Origin: Siphonodentalium dalli
Taxonomy: Eukaryota > Mollusca > Scaphopoda > Gadilida > Siphonodentaliidae
DNA: 64,000 nt
NCBI GenBank assembly: GCA_032622095.1
Contig: CP136065.1
Location: 62,543,094 to 62,607,093 of the forward strand
Reading direction: 5' to 3'
Shown piece by piece: positions 46,980 through 57,899 of the stretch; position 1 is the stretch's first letter, and each line of letters starts with the position of its first letter. The notes beneath the pieces were generated by a model. The model searched no databases. It saw only the letters and a program-made list of their open reading frames with translations, and was not told the DNA's origin. The position numbers and the translations under genes are program-made.

Positions 46980-48690
46980 TGAATTAACGGAAATGGCAGC
47001 CATCTTGGACGTCATCTTGAATTACAAAAATTGCTCAAAGCGGATTTTAGCGGATTTTGGATATGTTATAGAGGATATATTTCTCTTCAAAATGGTATAC
47101 GAACCAATTTAGTCCAAATTTATTCAAGGTCAAACCTGTATTCGACCAGACTAAAAGTAGCCACAGAGACTCCAGGTAAGATGGCGTCCACCATGGCGGC
47201 CATTTTGTTTTATATGCACCAGGTCTCTTTGATCGCTGTTATTGTGCAGGTGATGTCACGTGCGGTCTTGTTTTCCGTTCGATTCGTTATGGTAATATAC
47301 AACCCTTACAAATTAGCCTAAAATCCGACACAAAAATCCAATATGGCACCAAGATGGCCGCCGAAATGTGAAAATTTGCTATTTTTCGGACATTTCACCA
47401 CCTTTCGTATGCCTCTGTGGAAAACAATATTGGCATCTTCACGCTATTTGATACAATTGTCGTCTAGAAAAGTCATTGGCGAACACAATGGGACCATAAT
47501 ATACATTTATTGCTGGATATTGTTGTCCGATATCACGTTTTCCCAAATGCCGATCAAAGCCAAATCGATTCAAATAACGCTATGTCTCTTTCGAATCAAT
47601 GAATGTTATTGATATCATAACAAAACCCATGCGTATATATGTGCAGGAGATACTCGATTCTCTAATACTTGAGATGAGGAATATTCACCCAAATCCAAGA
47701 TGGCGGCCAAAATGGCCACCAGAAATAGAAAAATCGCCGAAAATCGCTGATTTTAACATCAGTGAGAGTTATTGTCACCATAACTCCACACCTGCTTACT
47801 ATTGTGAGTTAGTAACACTGAGGCGAAGAACTGTCCTTATATCACATCCAAATAATGTCCCCCAAATCCAAAATGGCGCCCACAATGGAGGACACATTTT
47901 GAAAAATCAGCGAAATTCCCTCATGTTCACATCATTGGGCATTATTGTCGAGAAAACTCCACACACGCTGACAGTTGAGTTGGAAATACTGAGGTGAAGT
48001 AATTACCTTACATCAGATGCAAGAAATATCTTTCCAAATCTAAGATGGCGGTCAAAATGGCGACCGATATTTGAAAACAAGCTTACATTCCTTTACTTTC
48101 TTACGATGGGCGTTATTGTTTCGCGAATTCTACCCACCATTACATGTTTATATGGAATATTTGGTATGAAGTATTCCTTTGAGTTTGGCAATTGATACTC
48201 AATGTCAAGATGGCAGCTAAACTGGAGGCCAGAAATTGACAAGAAATCGATATTTTCACGTACAAATTTCAACTTTTTGTCATAATATCGATATGCATGG
48301 CCGAAACTATCCACAAACCATCCATTAGTATCAAAACGCATAACATTGCTCGTATCCTTCTGGAAGTACGAAAACCCACAATTAATATCGGGATGTGGCA
48401 TTTCGAAATCTATTCGACACTTCGCGCCGATAATGGCGGTAACCGTGGGTGCGCCGAATAGCCATATTAGAACAATTACCTGATAACAGATTGCCACGTC
48501 CTTAATGATCTAGACCAGTTTCCATTTCTTTGCCTGATAAATCTAGGTCGCTCACAAGTTGTAAGGGTTGTATATTACCATAACGAATCGGAAGGAAAAC
48601 AAGACCGCATGTGACATCATCTTTACTATAATGGCGATCAAAGAGACCTGGTGCATATAAAAAAATGGAGTCTCTGCGGCCAATGTTTTT
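46980..48690. mobile_element. Foldback-type element with reiterated AAGATGGCGGCC motifs
   Basis: Arms at about 47157-47311 and 48557-48684 are inverted copies (CACCAGGTCTCTTTGATCGC and its complement; GTTATGGTAATATACAACCC and its complement). Between them, diverged tandem units of 150-180 bp each contain AAGATGGCGGCCAAAATGGC-like sequence plus AACTCCACAC. ORFs across it (47599-47997 plus, 48093-48497 minus) come from the repeat units and show no domain. Confidence 0.5.
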
Positions 48691-48699
48691 TCTTGTTAA

Positions 48700-50039
48700 C
48701 AACCGAAATAAATTAGAGGAGACATTATGTGGGTGTGTTGTTAAAATATTCACCGTGACCTGCGTCAAAAACCGCCATAAACAGAAATAATAGTAAAATA
48801 TAGACAGACTTTGTTCTTATACCAATCAGAAATATGGCATAAACAGTATTTCATTGTCAAATGTTTTTCCTTTGTAATGTAAACAAAAGCAAAAAACGTT
48901 ACAGAACCTGACTTTTGTTTATATCCGGATATGGTAAACATAAAGAGCGTTATTTGTTACTGTTTTCCTCATATGGAATTCATAAAGAGCGTCATATCAT
49001 TTGTGTGTGATTAAACAATGTAATTGACCTATGTTATGTAAACAGAAGCAAATATTCTGTAACAACAGAAGCAAAACTTCTGTAACACGAGCAGGCTCTT
49101 GTTTACGTACACCATCATACGTCAATATACTATTTACGCAGTGATTATGTTTGGCAAATGAACAAAATTATATATATTTTTATATTCCTTCTGTTGATGG
49201 CTATTTGAACAAATATGCAACGAACGCCGTTATACAGTGCCACTCATGCGTTGTGCTTGACACCAATGTTATACGCGTAGCAAGAATTGTTCCACATGCA
49301 CTAGCTTGTAAAGAGCATTTTGGTACAGCTTCAGCCTTGCTTATAACAGTTAAAATACAGCTACATTAATGCCCTAAGTAATCGACACCTTATCTCTGGC
49401 GATTGTTGGTACAGTGAATGGAGCAGGGCTGATTGTCAACAGCATGCAAATCCAATCATGCACTGTACTCGACATCACGCTTCATCCAATATATATGTGG
49501 TAAGTCCAAGTTGGAATACCACAATGCAAAGTTAATTGGGAATGGGTACACATCGTGTGGCCAAAGTTGGAAAAGCTTCAAATGATTGGATATCGCGGTT
49601 TCATTTCTGTAGCGGGATAGTAATCAAGAAACTTAGGTTATCAAGAAATAACCTTAATGATAAATTGTGTTTTACAATATTCCTGGATTGACAGCTTATG
49701 ATTAAATGATATACATATAAGCAATACCCGGCGAATTCATCGTGTTAGTGCGCAATACACACATAATGACCACATTGCAACATATGTGCAATTATTATGT
49801 AACTCATAAACATTGACTTATAACATAACTAGTCAGCTAATGTGATTTGAAACACTCTGTGAATGTTGCGGCACACAACGAATAAACTTGCCCAACGCAG
49901 ATATGTATTTAATTTTTTTTTTTATCAAAGTTGTCAGCACACAACGAAACTCTTTCGTATAAAATAAATAAAGTGACTCTCGGTAGCGAATACTTCTCGT
50001 GTGTTTATCGGGGTTTGTTTGCGTAGTTCTGATATTCTG
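48700..50039. other. No gene seen; AT-rich intronic DNA
   Basis: CATAAAGAGCG recurs (about 48937 and 48980), complementary to the CGCTCTTTAT words near 2720-2770. No coding signal. Confidence 0.35.
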
Positions 50040-50170
50040 CTTTAATACGAAATGGCACAACCGATGTTGTTGAATATTGTGGCCGTAGTAGTTTACTGAT
50101 TAATTATTGAAATGGGTGTAGTGACCGAGTCGAGAAACATTAGTAAAATAAGGACGTAATATGTCTTTAA

Positions 50171-50626
50171 AGATGCACAATCCGAATTAACGCTAGCAAA
50201 TTACCATTTCCTTGGCTTCGGGGGTACAGGGGTAAAACTATTTGATTCGAGTCGAGGAACCCACCCATCAAAGCTCAGAGTGATCAGATAGCGATGTTTG
50301 AAATCTATTATTTTTCACCACTGATAACTTTAAGTGACCCAGTAAACGGTCGACGAGAAGACTTTCTCTGATCAAATTGCGGATGATGAAGAAGGATAGC
50401 TCTAAAATCAAGTGGCTTTTTGTGTCAGATATTTGACAAACCCGCAAAATTCGTTGAACAAAATGTTGATAAAACAGGTTTTGGGCAATTTTAAACTATA
50501 GTTGACTGTGGTTAGCATTATTTTGGGGCAATTACCTGATTCTGATAACTGAAGCGACATTTAAAAAAAAGTTAGTTGTTGTTGGAATCTGATGATATAG
50601 GGATCATCGAATCGGATTGAATACCT
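50171..50626. mobile_element. Diverged copy of the TTAA-flanked foldback element, just upstream of exon 2
   Basis: TTAA at 50167-50170 and 50627-50630. The left arm keeps TTTCCTTGGCTTCGG, TTTGATTCGAGTCGAGGAAC and CATCAAAGCTCAGAGTGATC; the right arm keeps only GAATCGGATTGAATACCT. It ends 10 bp before the putative acceptor tract, so it may supply part of the branch-point region. Confidence 0.45.
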
Positions 50627-50646
50627 TTAAACTTGTTGTATTTTAG

Positions 50647-50923
50647 ATCGTCCGGTGAAATTCCGATGCGTGCCATTACCTGGGAATTGTGCCTCGAATA
50701 CAGTGACTGATAACATCATACACAGTGAGTTACTCAGTGAATAACTAGAGAAAACCGAAGGCATATGAAGGCTCAATTTCAGCAAGATAAAGTGCCGCTT
50801 ACTAAGCAAGGGAGGGAATCCGATGCCGCAGAATGATTGAGATCAACAGGTGGCGCGGTTGGAATTAATGAATCGGAGAATTCACAACATGAAGGAGGAC
50901 TGTCTGATTTGTTTATTGATAAC
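50647..50923 (+). other. 5' part of exon 2, locus 3, with an ancestral start cut short by TGA
   Basis: The exon begins after TGTATTTTAG. An ATG at 50765, paralogous to the locus 1 start, opens a 23-codon frame (MKAQFQQDKVPLTKQGRESD...) that ends at TGA 50834-50836 where locus 1 has AGT. The frame reopens in phase immediately after. The remaining peptide would act as an upstream ORF. The next in-frame ATG with A at -3 is at 50924. Confidence 0.5.
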
Positions 50924-52864
50924 ATGAGCTGTTTGGTGAATAATAAAGGGGAGCGACTCGATGTTTCAGAGTATGTGAAGGACACACAATGCCGGACACA
51001 GAAGGGGCCATTTCTGTGTGATGGGCGTAGACAGCGACATGGTTTGGGTGTGAGTCTTGATAAGTTCACTGAATCTGGCGATCTGTCTCGGCACATGGGA
51101 CATAGAGAGAGACATGATTCGGGTGTGAGTTCTGATAAATTCACCGAATCTGGCGATCTTACTCGGCACATGGGACGTAGACAGCGACATGATTCGGGTG
51201 TGAGTCCTGATAAATTCACCGAATCTGGCGATCTTACTCGGCACATGGGACGTAGACAGCGACATGTTTCGGGTGTGAGTCCTGATAAATTCACTGAATC
51301 TGGCGATCTGTCTCGGCACATGGGACGTCGACAGCGACATGGTTTGGGTGTGAGTTCTGATAAATTCACTGAATCTGGCGATCTTACTCGACACATGGGA
51401 CGTAGAGAGCGACATGATTCGGGTGTGAGTTCTGATAAATTCACTGAATCTGGCGATCTTACTCGACACATGGGACGTAGAGAGCGACATGATTCGGGTG
51501 TGAGTCCTGATAAATTCACCGAATCTGGCGATCTTACTCGGCACATGGGACGTAGACAGCGACATGTTTCGGGTGTGAGTCCTGATAAATTCACTGAATC
51601 TGGCGATCTGTCTCGGCACATGGGACGTCGACAGCGACATGGTTTGGGTGTGAGTTCTGATAAATTCACTGAATCTGGCGATCTTACTCGACACATGGGA
51701 CGTAGAGAGCGACATGATTCGGGTGTGAGTCCTGATAAATTCACTGAATCTGGCGATCTTACTCGACACATGGGACGTAGAGAGCGACATGATTCGGGTG
51801 TGAGTCCTGATAAATTCACTGAATCTGGCGATCTGTCTCGGCACATGGGACGTCGACAGCGACATGGTTTGGGTGTGAGTTCTGATAAATTCACCGAATC
51901 TGGCGATCTTACTCGCCAAATGGGAATTCTCACAGGAAAGCAGCAGTATCAGTGTAATGTGTGTTCTAAGGAATTCACCCATTCTTGCTATTTCAAAGTA
52001 CACATGATGGTCCATACTGGAGAAAAACCATATCAGTGTAACGTGTGTCTTAAGAGATTCGCTCAGTCAGGTAATCTGACTCAACACATGAGACTCCATA
52101 CGGGAGAGAAACCCTACCAGTGTGATGTGTGTCTTAAGAGATTCACTCGATCACATCACCTGACTCAACACACGGGGATCCATACAGGAGATAACCCGTA
52201 TCAGTGTGACGTGTGTCTTAAGAGATTCGCTCAGCCATATGCACTGACAGGACACATAAGGGTCCACACGGGAGAGAAACCATATCAGTGTGACGTGTGT
52301 CTTAAGAGATTCACTAGCTCCGGTGATCTGAAAAAACACACGAGGATCCACACGGGAGAGAAACCTTATCAGTGTGACGTGTGTATTAAGAGATTCGCTC
52401 TGTCAAGTGCTCTGAAAACACACATGAGGATCCATACGGGAGAGAAACCGTATGAGTGTAACGTGTGTCTTAAGAGATTCGCTCGATCATATCACCTGAC
52501 TCTACACATCAGGATCCATACGGAAGAAAAACCATACCAGTGTGACTTGTGTCTTAAGAGATTCGCTCGGTCATGTGGTCTGACAATACACATGCTGACC
52601 CATACGGGGGAGAAATCTTATCAGTGTAACGTATGTCCCAAGAGATTCGTTCAGTCAGGTGGTCTGACTCAACACACGAGGGTCCATACGGGAGAGAAAA
52701 AATATCAGTGTGATGTGTGTATTAAGAGGTTCGCTCAGTCAGGTGCTCTGAAAACACACATGAGGATCCACTCCGGAGAACAAAACTACAAGTGTGACGT
52801 GTGTCTTAAGAAGTTCGCTCAGTCGGGTCATCTGACTCAACACATGAGGGTCCATACGGGATAG
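50924..52864 (+). CDS. Zinc-finger protein with 12 cysteine-less 25-residue repeats and 11 C2H2 fingers (locus 3)
   Basis: Reading from the ATG at 50924 gives 646 residues. A short leader is followed by twelve 25-residue repeats (51026-51925, residues 35-334) of the type [20 protein letters not shown] + TRHMG. Eleven canonical C2H2 fingers follow (51940-52861) with HTGEKP linkers and varied helices, for example RSHHLTQ, SSGDLKK, LSSALKT, RSCGLTI. The repeats align with fingers: S-x2-S stands where C-x2-C should be, Phe, Leu and the first His remain, and the last His and most of the linker are gone. They should not bind zinc. The frame stops at TAG (52862-52864), replacing GAG of a linker, and further fingers follow in phase. 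Likely a nuclear DNA-binding protein if expressed; the start is uncertain because the ancestral start is disrupted. Confidence 0.65.
   Translation: MSCLVNNKGERLDVSEYVKDTQCRTQKGPFLCDGRRQRHGLGVSLDKFTESGDLSRHMGHRERHDSGVSSDKFTESGDLTRHMGRRQRHDSGVSPDKFTESGDLTRHMGRRQRHVSGVSPDKFTESGDLSRHMGRRQRHGLGVSSDKFTESGDLTRHMGRRERHDSGVSSDKFTESGDLTRHMGRRERHDSGVSPDKFTESGDLTRHMGRRQRHVSGVSPDKFTESGDLSRHMGRRQRHGLGVSSDKFTESGDLTRHMGRRERHDSGVSPDKFTESGDLTRHMGRRERHDSGVSPDKFTESGDLSRHMGRRQRHGLGVSSDKFTESGDLTRQMGILTGKQQYQCNVCSKEFTHSCYFKVHMMVHTGEKPYQCNVCLKRFAQSGNLTQHMRLHTGEKPYQCDVCLKRFTRSHHLTQHTGIHTGDNPYQCDVCLKRFAQPYALTGHIRVHTGEKPYQCDVCLKRFTSSGDLKKHTRIHTGEKPYQCDVCIKRFALSSALKTHMRIHTGEKPYECNVCLKRFARSYHLTLHIRIHTEEKPYQCDLCLKRFARSCGLTIHMLTHTGEKSYQCNVCPKRFVQSGGLTQHTRVHTGEKKYQCDVCIKRFAQSGALKTHMRIHSGEQNYKCDVCLKKFAQSGHLTQHMRVHTG
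51026..51925 (+). repeat. Twelve in-frame 75-bp repeats derived from zinc-finger codons
   Basis: Exactly 12 x 75 bp, with no indels. Codon by codon, TGT GAT GTG TGT of a finger corresponds to TCG GGT GTG AGT here. A 300-bp (four-unit) higher-order period is visible: 51241-51360 and 51541-51660 are identical. Because 75 is a multiple of three, other frames are also open for long stretches, including two antisense frames of about 350-380 codons, which I treat as by-products. Confidence 0.85.
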
Positions 52865-53262
52865 AAACCATATCAGTGTAACGTGTGTCAGAAGAGGTTC
52901 GCTCTGAATCAACACATGGTGATCCACACGGGAGATAAATCTTATGAGTGTAAAATGTGTCTTAAGAGATTCGCTCAGTCAAGTGCTCTGAATCAACACA
53001 TGGTGATCCACTCGGGAGATAAATCTTATCAGTGTGATGTGTGTCCCAATTCAAGAGATTCGTTCGGTCAGGAGAATTGACTGAGGGTCCATACGGGAAA
53101 GAAACCATATCAGTGTGTGTCTTAAGAGTATCACTGGATTTGGTGAACTTAAAAAAAACGTACGGGAGAGAAACCGTATCAGTGTGACTCGCTCCGCTGA
53201 CATGACTCAACAGATGAGGATCCAAATATGGGAGAGACACTGTAACGATATGTTGTTTGTCT
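52865..53262 (+). pseudogene. Decayed 3' fingers of locus 3
   Basis: After the TAG the frame continues with one shortened finger ([18 protein letters not shown], missing several residues) and one full finger ([18 protein letters not shown]). A third CDVC follows with a frame-disrupting insertion. Beyond 53080 only scraps remain (TACGGGAGAGAAACCGTATC at about 53160, GACTCAACAGATGAGGATCC at about 53204) in shifted frames. Confidence 0.65.
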
Positions 53263-54282
53263 TAAGAACTTTAGTGTATTCGCCGAAGACGAACGCGAAA
53301 TCATACGCCAAACAGATAATATCAGTGTGTGAGAATTTCACACTTCTTTCTCATTGAAATCACACACGATGAGCCACTCCGTGATGACAGCACGAGTGTC
53401 ACGCTTGTCTGGAGTGTGTATTCGTGGTTCAAAAACTCACATTACAACAAGCTAAGCATTGACCTAGTTTCGCTGAAAATAATGTTCAACAGAAAATATA
53501 GAACATAAACTAGACTGATCATAACAAACACAACCAATTTGCCGTTGAACGTTAAAGATGCCCTGTCCGAATTGCCTCCATAATCCCACAATATGTTTTA
53601 TATACCAGAAAATAATTAGATCGTACACGATAACCCAGTAAAGTGATTTGAAACACTCCGGTGTGGTGATCAAATAGAAAAGGAGCATAATATTGCTCAA
53701 GTTAGTTATTTTTTTTACAAATATTATATCCAAATTGACAACACATATCGTTATTCTTATATATCAACAAAATGCAGTGATTCTCGATGGCGATAGTTGC
53801 GTCCCGAGCCGAGAAGTAAATATTTACAATTCAGCGTATTTCAGACGATGTTTTCTATGGAACGGTACGGTCGATTTTCGGCGATGTTAGTAGAATTCCA
53901 CATTCCACTAGCTGGCATAGTGCCTGAATAATAGCTTATCAGTTGCATACACCGAACAATTCCATGTGTCTTTAATGGGACTTTCGTGGTTATATATCGA
54001 CTTTCAAAAGGGGAAGTGTCAATACGATTTTGTCAGCCAAGCAAAAATTTCAATGATCGTTACATATAACGAAGAGCGCCTATACTGCTGTCGTCTGAAA
54101 GCAATATTAAATAAATAGTTCTCATTTGTGATCGTTTTCAACGTAACACTGACGTATGCTTTTTGTACATCTGTGCGATTCCTGTTTCGTACAACTGATG
54201 GTGATTTCAAGTATTTTTAATTTTTTAATTTGCCTCGTAAGTTGAACGTTAACTCGGGAAAGTTCTACAAATATTGTGTGAA
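53263..54282. other. No gene; includes a segment paralogous to 2820-2940
   Basis: 53640-53760 (AACACTCCGGTGTGGTGAT ... TATCCAAATTGACAACACA) matches 2820-2935 in the intron of locus 1, so part of a further gene copy may be buried here. No coding signal otherwise. Confidence 0.35.
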
Positions 54283-54420
54283 ATGGGACAGGGGATCTTT
54301 AATCGCGTCACATCGGACAGTGGATCTTTAATGGTGTCAAATCTGACAGTGTATCTTTAATGGTGTCACAGCAGACAGTGGATCTTTAACGGTGTGAAAT
54401 CGGACTTGATCTTTAATGCG
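54283..54420. repeat. Short tandem repeat, about 32-bp unit, four to five copies
   Basis: Units read GGACAGTGGATCTTTAATGG followed by TGTCAAATC, with substitutions. AATACATCTTTAATG echoes it near 54555-54595. Confidence 0.65.
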
Positions 54421-54684
54421 ATAATTCTTGACGTTCCTCCAAAACATCGAAATAAAATAAAATGAATAATTTAGGATGTCTTTAAGGTGGATCTTGTTGG
54501 TCAAATAAAAATAAAAATAAAAAACAAAACAGGTTTCGTCTGTGGATCACTGAATACATCTTTAATGGTGTGGATCCCTGAATACATCTTTAATGCATAT
54601 ATACACGTTATGCCTGGTATTCATGATACATTAATCTGTATTTCCTCTAAATCTTTCTGAAAATATATTTTGAACTTTTGAGCG

Positions 54685-55476
54685 CATGTGATTTATTTGA
54701 TCGGCGGAATTTCAATACATTTTATTAACTAAGCGAATGCCTTGACCGCCTTTAAAAAGAACTTGATTTCCCCAATGTCTGACTTAATAGATGATCAACC
54801 ATTATTTCATGGCACACCCCTCGAACTGACTGATATTAAAATATGTTGGTAACAATGACTTCATTAACATTAATATTGAGCTCATGTGATTTATTTGATC
54901 GGTGGAATTTCAATACACTTTATTAACTAAGCGAATGCCTTGACCGCCTTTAAAAAGAACTTGATTTCCCCAATGTCTGACTTAGTAGATGATCGACCAT
55001 TATTTCATGACACACCCCTAGAACTGACTGATATTAAAATATGTTGGTAACAATGACTTCATTAACATTAATATTGAGCTCATGTGATTTATTTGATCGG
55101 TGGAATTTCAATACATTTGATTAACTAAGCGAATGCCTTGACCGCCTTTAAAAAGAACTTGATTTCCCCAATGTCTGAATTATTAGATGATCAACCATTA
55201 TTTCATGACACACCCCTCGAACTGACTGATATTAAAATATATTGGTAACAATGACTTCATTAACATTAATATTGAGCTCATGTGATTTATTTGATCGGTG
55301 GAATTTCAATACATTTGATTAACTAAGCGAATGCCTTGACCGCCTTTAAAAAGAACATGATTTCCCCAATGTCTGAATTATTAGATGATCAACCATTATT
55401 TCATGACACACCCCTCGAACTGACTGATATTAAAATATGTTGGTAACAATGACTTCATTAACATTAATACTCTATT
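54685..55476. repeat. Tandem repeat, 198-bp unit, four copies
   Basis: CATGTGATTTATTTGATCGG starts units at 54685, 54883, 55081 and 55279. Copies are nearly identical and each contains CTAAGCGAATGCCTTGACCG and CATGACACACCCCTCGAACT. No unit-spanning ORF. Confidence 0.9.
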
Positions 55477-57500
55477 TTATTCCAGTACCACATCATTTTC
55501 CTTTTATCCTAGTGTCTTATATATACGATAATAGCATAGTGTTTTTGAGATGTGTTTTATCTCAATGAGCTAGAAGTATGATTTTTCGCGAGGCTATGCC
55601 GAGCGAAAAATCATACTTCTGACGAGTTGAGATAAAACACATCTCACAACACACTATACTATTGTTGTATTTATCTTATGCCAACCGACACTATCATTTT
55701 TGAGCAAATTAAGCCAAATATATGTGAGTTTTGTGACAAAAACAACCTACATTTTGGTAATTTCGAAGAGCAATTCCCGTTACGCAGGAATACGAAGTTA
55801 CAGTACTGTGATGAGGTCGCGGATTTATGGAACACTTTGGTGAATTGGTCAGCATTAAACAAGATATAAGTCCTGATTTAATATTAATCCATGTTCAGAA
55901 ATCAGAACTGTGAAATTCTTTCAATCAAATGTCAATGTTCTCAAAACAAAAACAAAGCCTTTCAAACTATTATAGTTCGGAATACGCTAGATTGAAAATA
56001 ACCACGCAAATGCTGAGAAAAGTGTCCATCGTAAATTTTGTGCGGTGCAAGCTGTCTAAAAAATGGGAGCAGAACAGTGAAAGTTAAAATTTAGGGACAT
56101 TTAATCATGATTCATCGAATATGTAGCTACATTGCTATTTTGTTCCACTTGTATGCATTAATGTATTCGTTCAAACCATCCGAAACGCTAAAGTAGATGT
56201 GACCCAATTTCGAGGCGAGAGTTTTTGTTGATACGTCGCTAAGGTAGCAACGTCGTGAGGTGAAAGGTCACATTGAGCATAGTCCTTTCTTGGAGTATAA
56301 TACACATATGTAAGATATAACTAAAATTTAATACACAGTATAACATCAAACCGGTATAAGATAAATTTCACATCATCCACGCACATAGCTGCAGAGGCTA
56401 AGTAATTGCAGTATACGGCATTTAATGCTGCATATAACGCGCTCAAGAGGGAAGTCAAACTCACCAGTGGACTTCCGTACAAATCATCCATAAAAGTTAA
56501 AAATGAATAAATATTTGAGAAACGAGGGCATGCATATATAATTGAACAGTCATGGGATTTCACTGGCGGTCGGCTATTTAATGATCAGTTCTCGCTTTAT
56601 TTATTTTTGATAAATTTTAATCAATGTAAAATTCAGAATATAAAACTGGACCATGATATTTGGACATCACCATGTGTATCCATCGGATAAATCTCAATTG
56701 TTTTCAATACTGGGTCAGATCACACCCTGAATATTTGCTCCGGAGGTTCGCATGTAAATACTTATTTAAAATTGTTGACTTGACATCCCGCTCAAAACAA
56801 TCAAGTTAAATGGACCCAATGCCTTCGATGTGTGTTTAAATGAAATGTAAATTGTGTTATAAAATTCCCAAAAACAACAATCATCAACAAGTATATTTAA
56901 AAATAGATCTTATCTTGTCTTATTTTTCACAATTAATAGCTCTCCAATAACGGGATTTCACGTATCGAAAGCATTGATATGTGACCATTACTGTTACAGT
57001 ACCGATCAATGTCAAAAAGTACAATACGATACCAAATATGACATTAAACATTGCAAAAGTTCAGAGCATTGAAATATATTCTGAAAATAATATTTGGATA
57101 AAATATTTGGACTTATTAATTAGCGATTTTTTTGGTGGATAAATCACTTTTTTTGTTCACATAACAATGGTTTCAACAGGCGAAATTTCATTACTGTGGA
57201 ACGTTTCATAATTAGTATAAATTAGTATAAAGTTGACATATTTCTTCAAGCTCTTTCTTGATGGTGATTTTGTTGTACAGATCTTTATAATTTTCCACAT
57301 GCATTTACTCACTGGGAAGGCATTGGGTCAAACATCGAAGTTTTGTTTATCGACAGTGTTAGTTACTCACTTGATGGTGGTTGGAGATATAAAAATGAAA
57401 AATTTATTTTATGTCATATACATGTAGATAAGAAAGACTCAATAAAATTTTAGTGTTTTATATCTCCTTTTTTGTTTGAAATTCTAACCCCTCATGATCC
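55477..57500 (+). repeat. Segmental duplication block D3
   Basis: A more diverged counterpart of D1 and D2: ATTCCAGTACCACATCATTT, ATATAACGCGCTCAAGAGGG, GAGGGCATGC...ATAATTGAACAG, and TTCTTGATGGTGATTTTGTT followed by GGAAGGCATTGGGTC occur in the same order. It lacks the TTAA-flanked foldback element (expected at about 56862) and any Helitron fragment. A 150-bp MITE (55526-55675) is inserted only here. Open frames in D1 and D2 are broken here. Confidence 0.6.
55526..55675. mobile_element. 150-bp palindromic MITE
   Basis: GAGATGTGTTTTATCTCA and TGAGATAAAACACATCTC, then AGAAGTATGATTTTTCGC and GCGAAAAATCATACTTCT, pair around a GAGGCTATGCC centre. The outer ends GATAATAGCATAGTGT / ACACTATACTATTG...TATC are imperfect. 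Absent from D1 and D2. Confidence 0.65.
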
Positions 57501-57895
57501 TTTTAACCTATCAGTGTTGAAAATAAGTCGTTGGGAGTAGCTATTAATAACACTAGAGGTCAATATAATACAAGTTTAATCCAAATTAGGGTTATGGATC
57601 ATGGAAATCCAATACTTACCATTCGATTGGGTAACTTGTTTGGCCAACACCATGGCAATTATGTTATCATGTTGTTGTGGTTACATTGTGTTGTGGATGA
57701 TATATATTTTTGATGATATACAGATCATTATCATTAGAACGTGTATCACACCGACGTGATAGTAAATTGTGTCTAACCAGAAATGACAATCGCATTTGCG
57801 CCAGATCGTTCATATAATAGGTCTGATGGACGCGACCAAGTTTTCTAATTACTGTTCTCTGCCGATATTACTGGTAATAAAGTATTTGTATTTGC
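57501..57895. other. No gene seen
   Basis: One 60-codon ORF (57531-57713) without domains. Ends at the TAAT flanking the trimer. Confidence 0.4.
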
Positions 57896-57899
57896 TAAT
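57896..57899. repeat. TAAT, left flank of the element trimer
   Basis: Matches TAAT at 63954-63957; a candidate 4-bp target duplication around the whole trimer. Confidence 0.45.

Larger units (their letters stand above)
44170..50646 (+). other. Presumptive first intron of zinc-finger locus 3
   Basis: From GTGAGT (44170) to TGTATTTTAG (50637-50646). It contains the repeats listed below and the island 50040-50175 shared with locus 1. No nested gene is supported; 44276-45179, 45731-46294 and 48700-50040 show only short unsupported ORFs. Confidence 0.4.

Noticed and set aside
48093-48497. 134-codon antisense ORF with a hydrophobic start resembling a signal peptide
   Set aside because: It lies within the AAGATGGCGG repeat element, and neighbouring repeat units do not keep the frame.
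50779-52015. Antisense ORFs of 384 and 349 codons across the 75-bp repeats
   Set aside because: A repeat whose length is a multiple of three keeps other frames open by copying. The sense frame continues into bona fide fingers; these do not.
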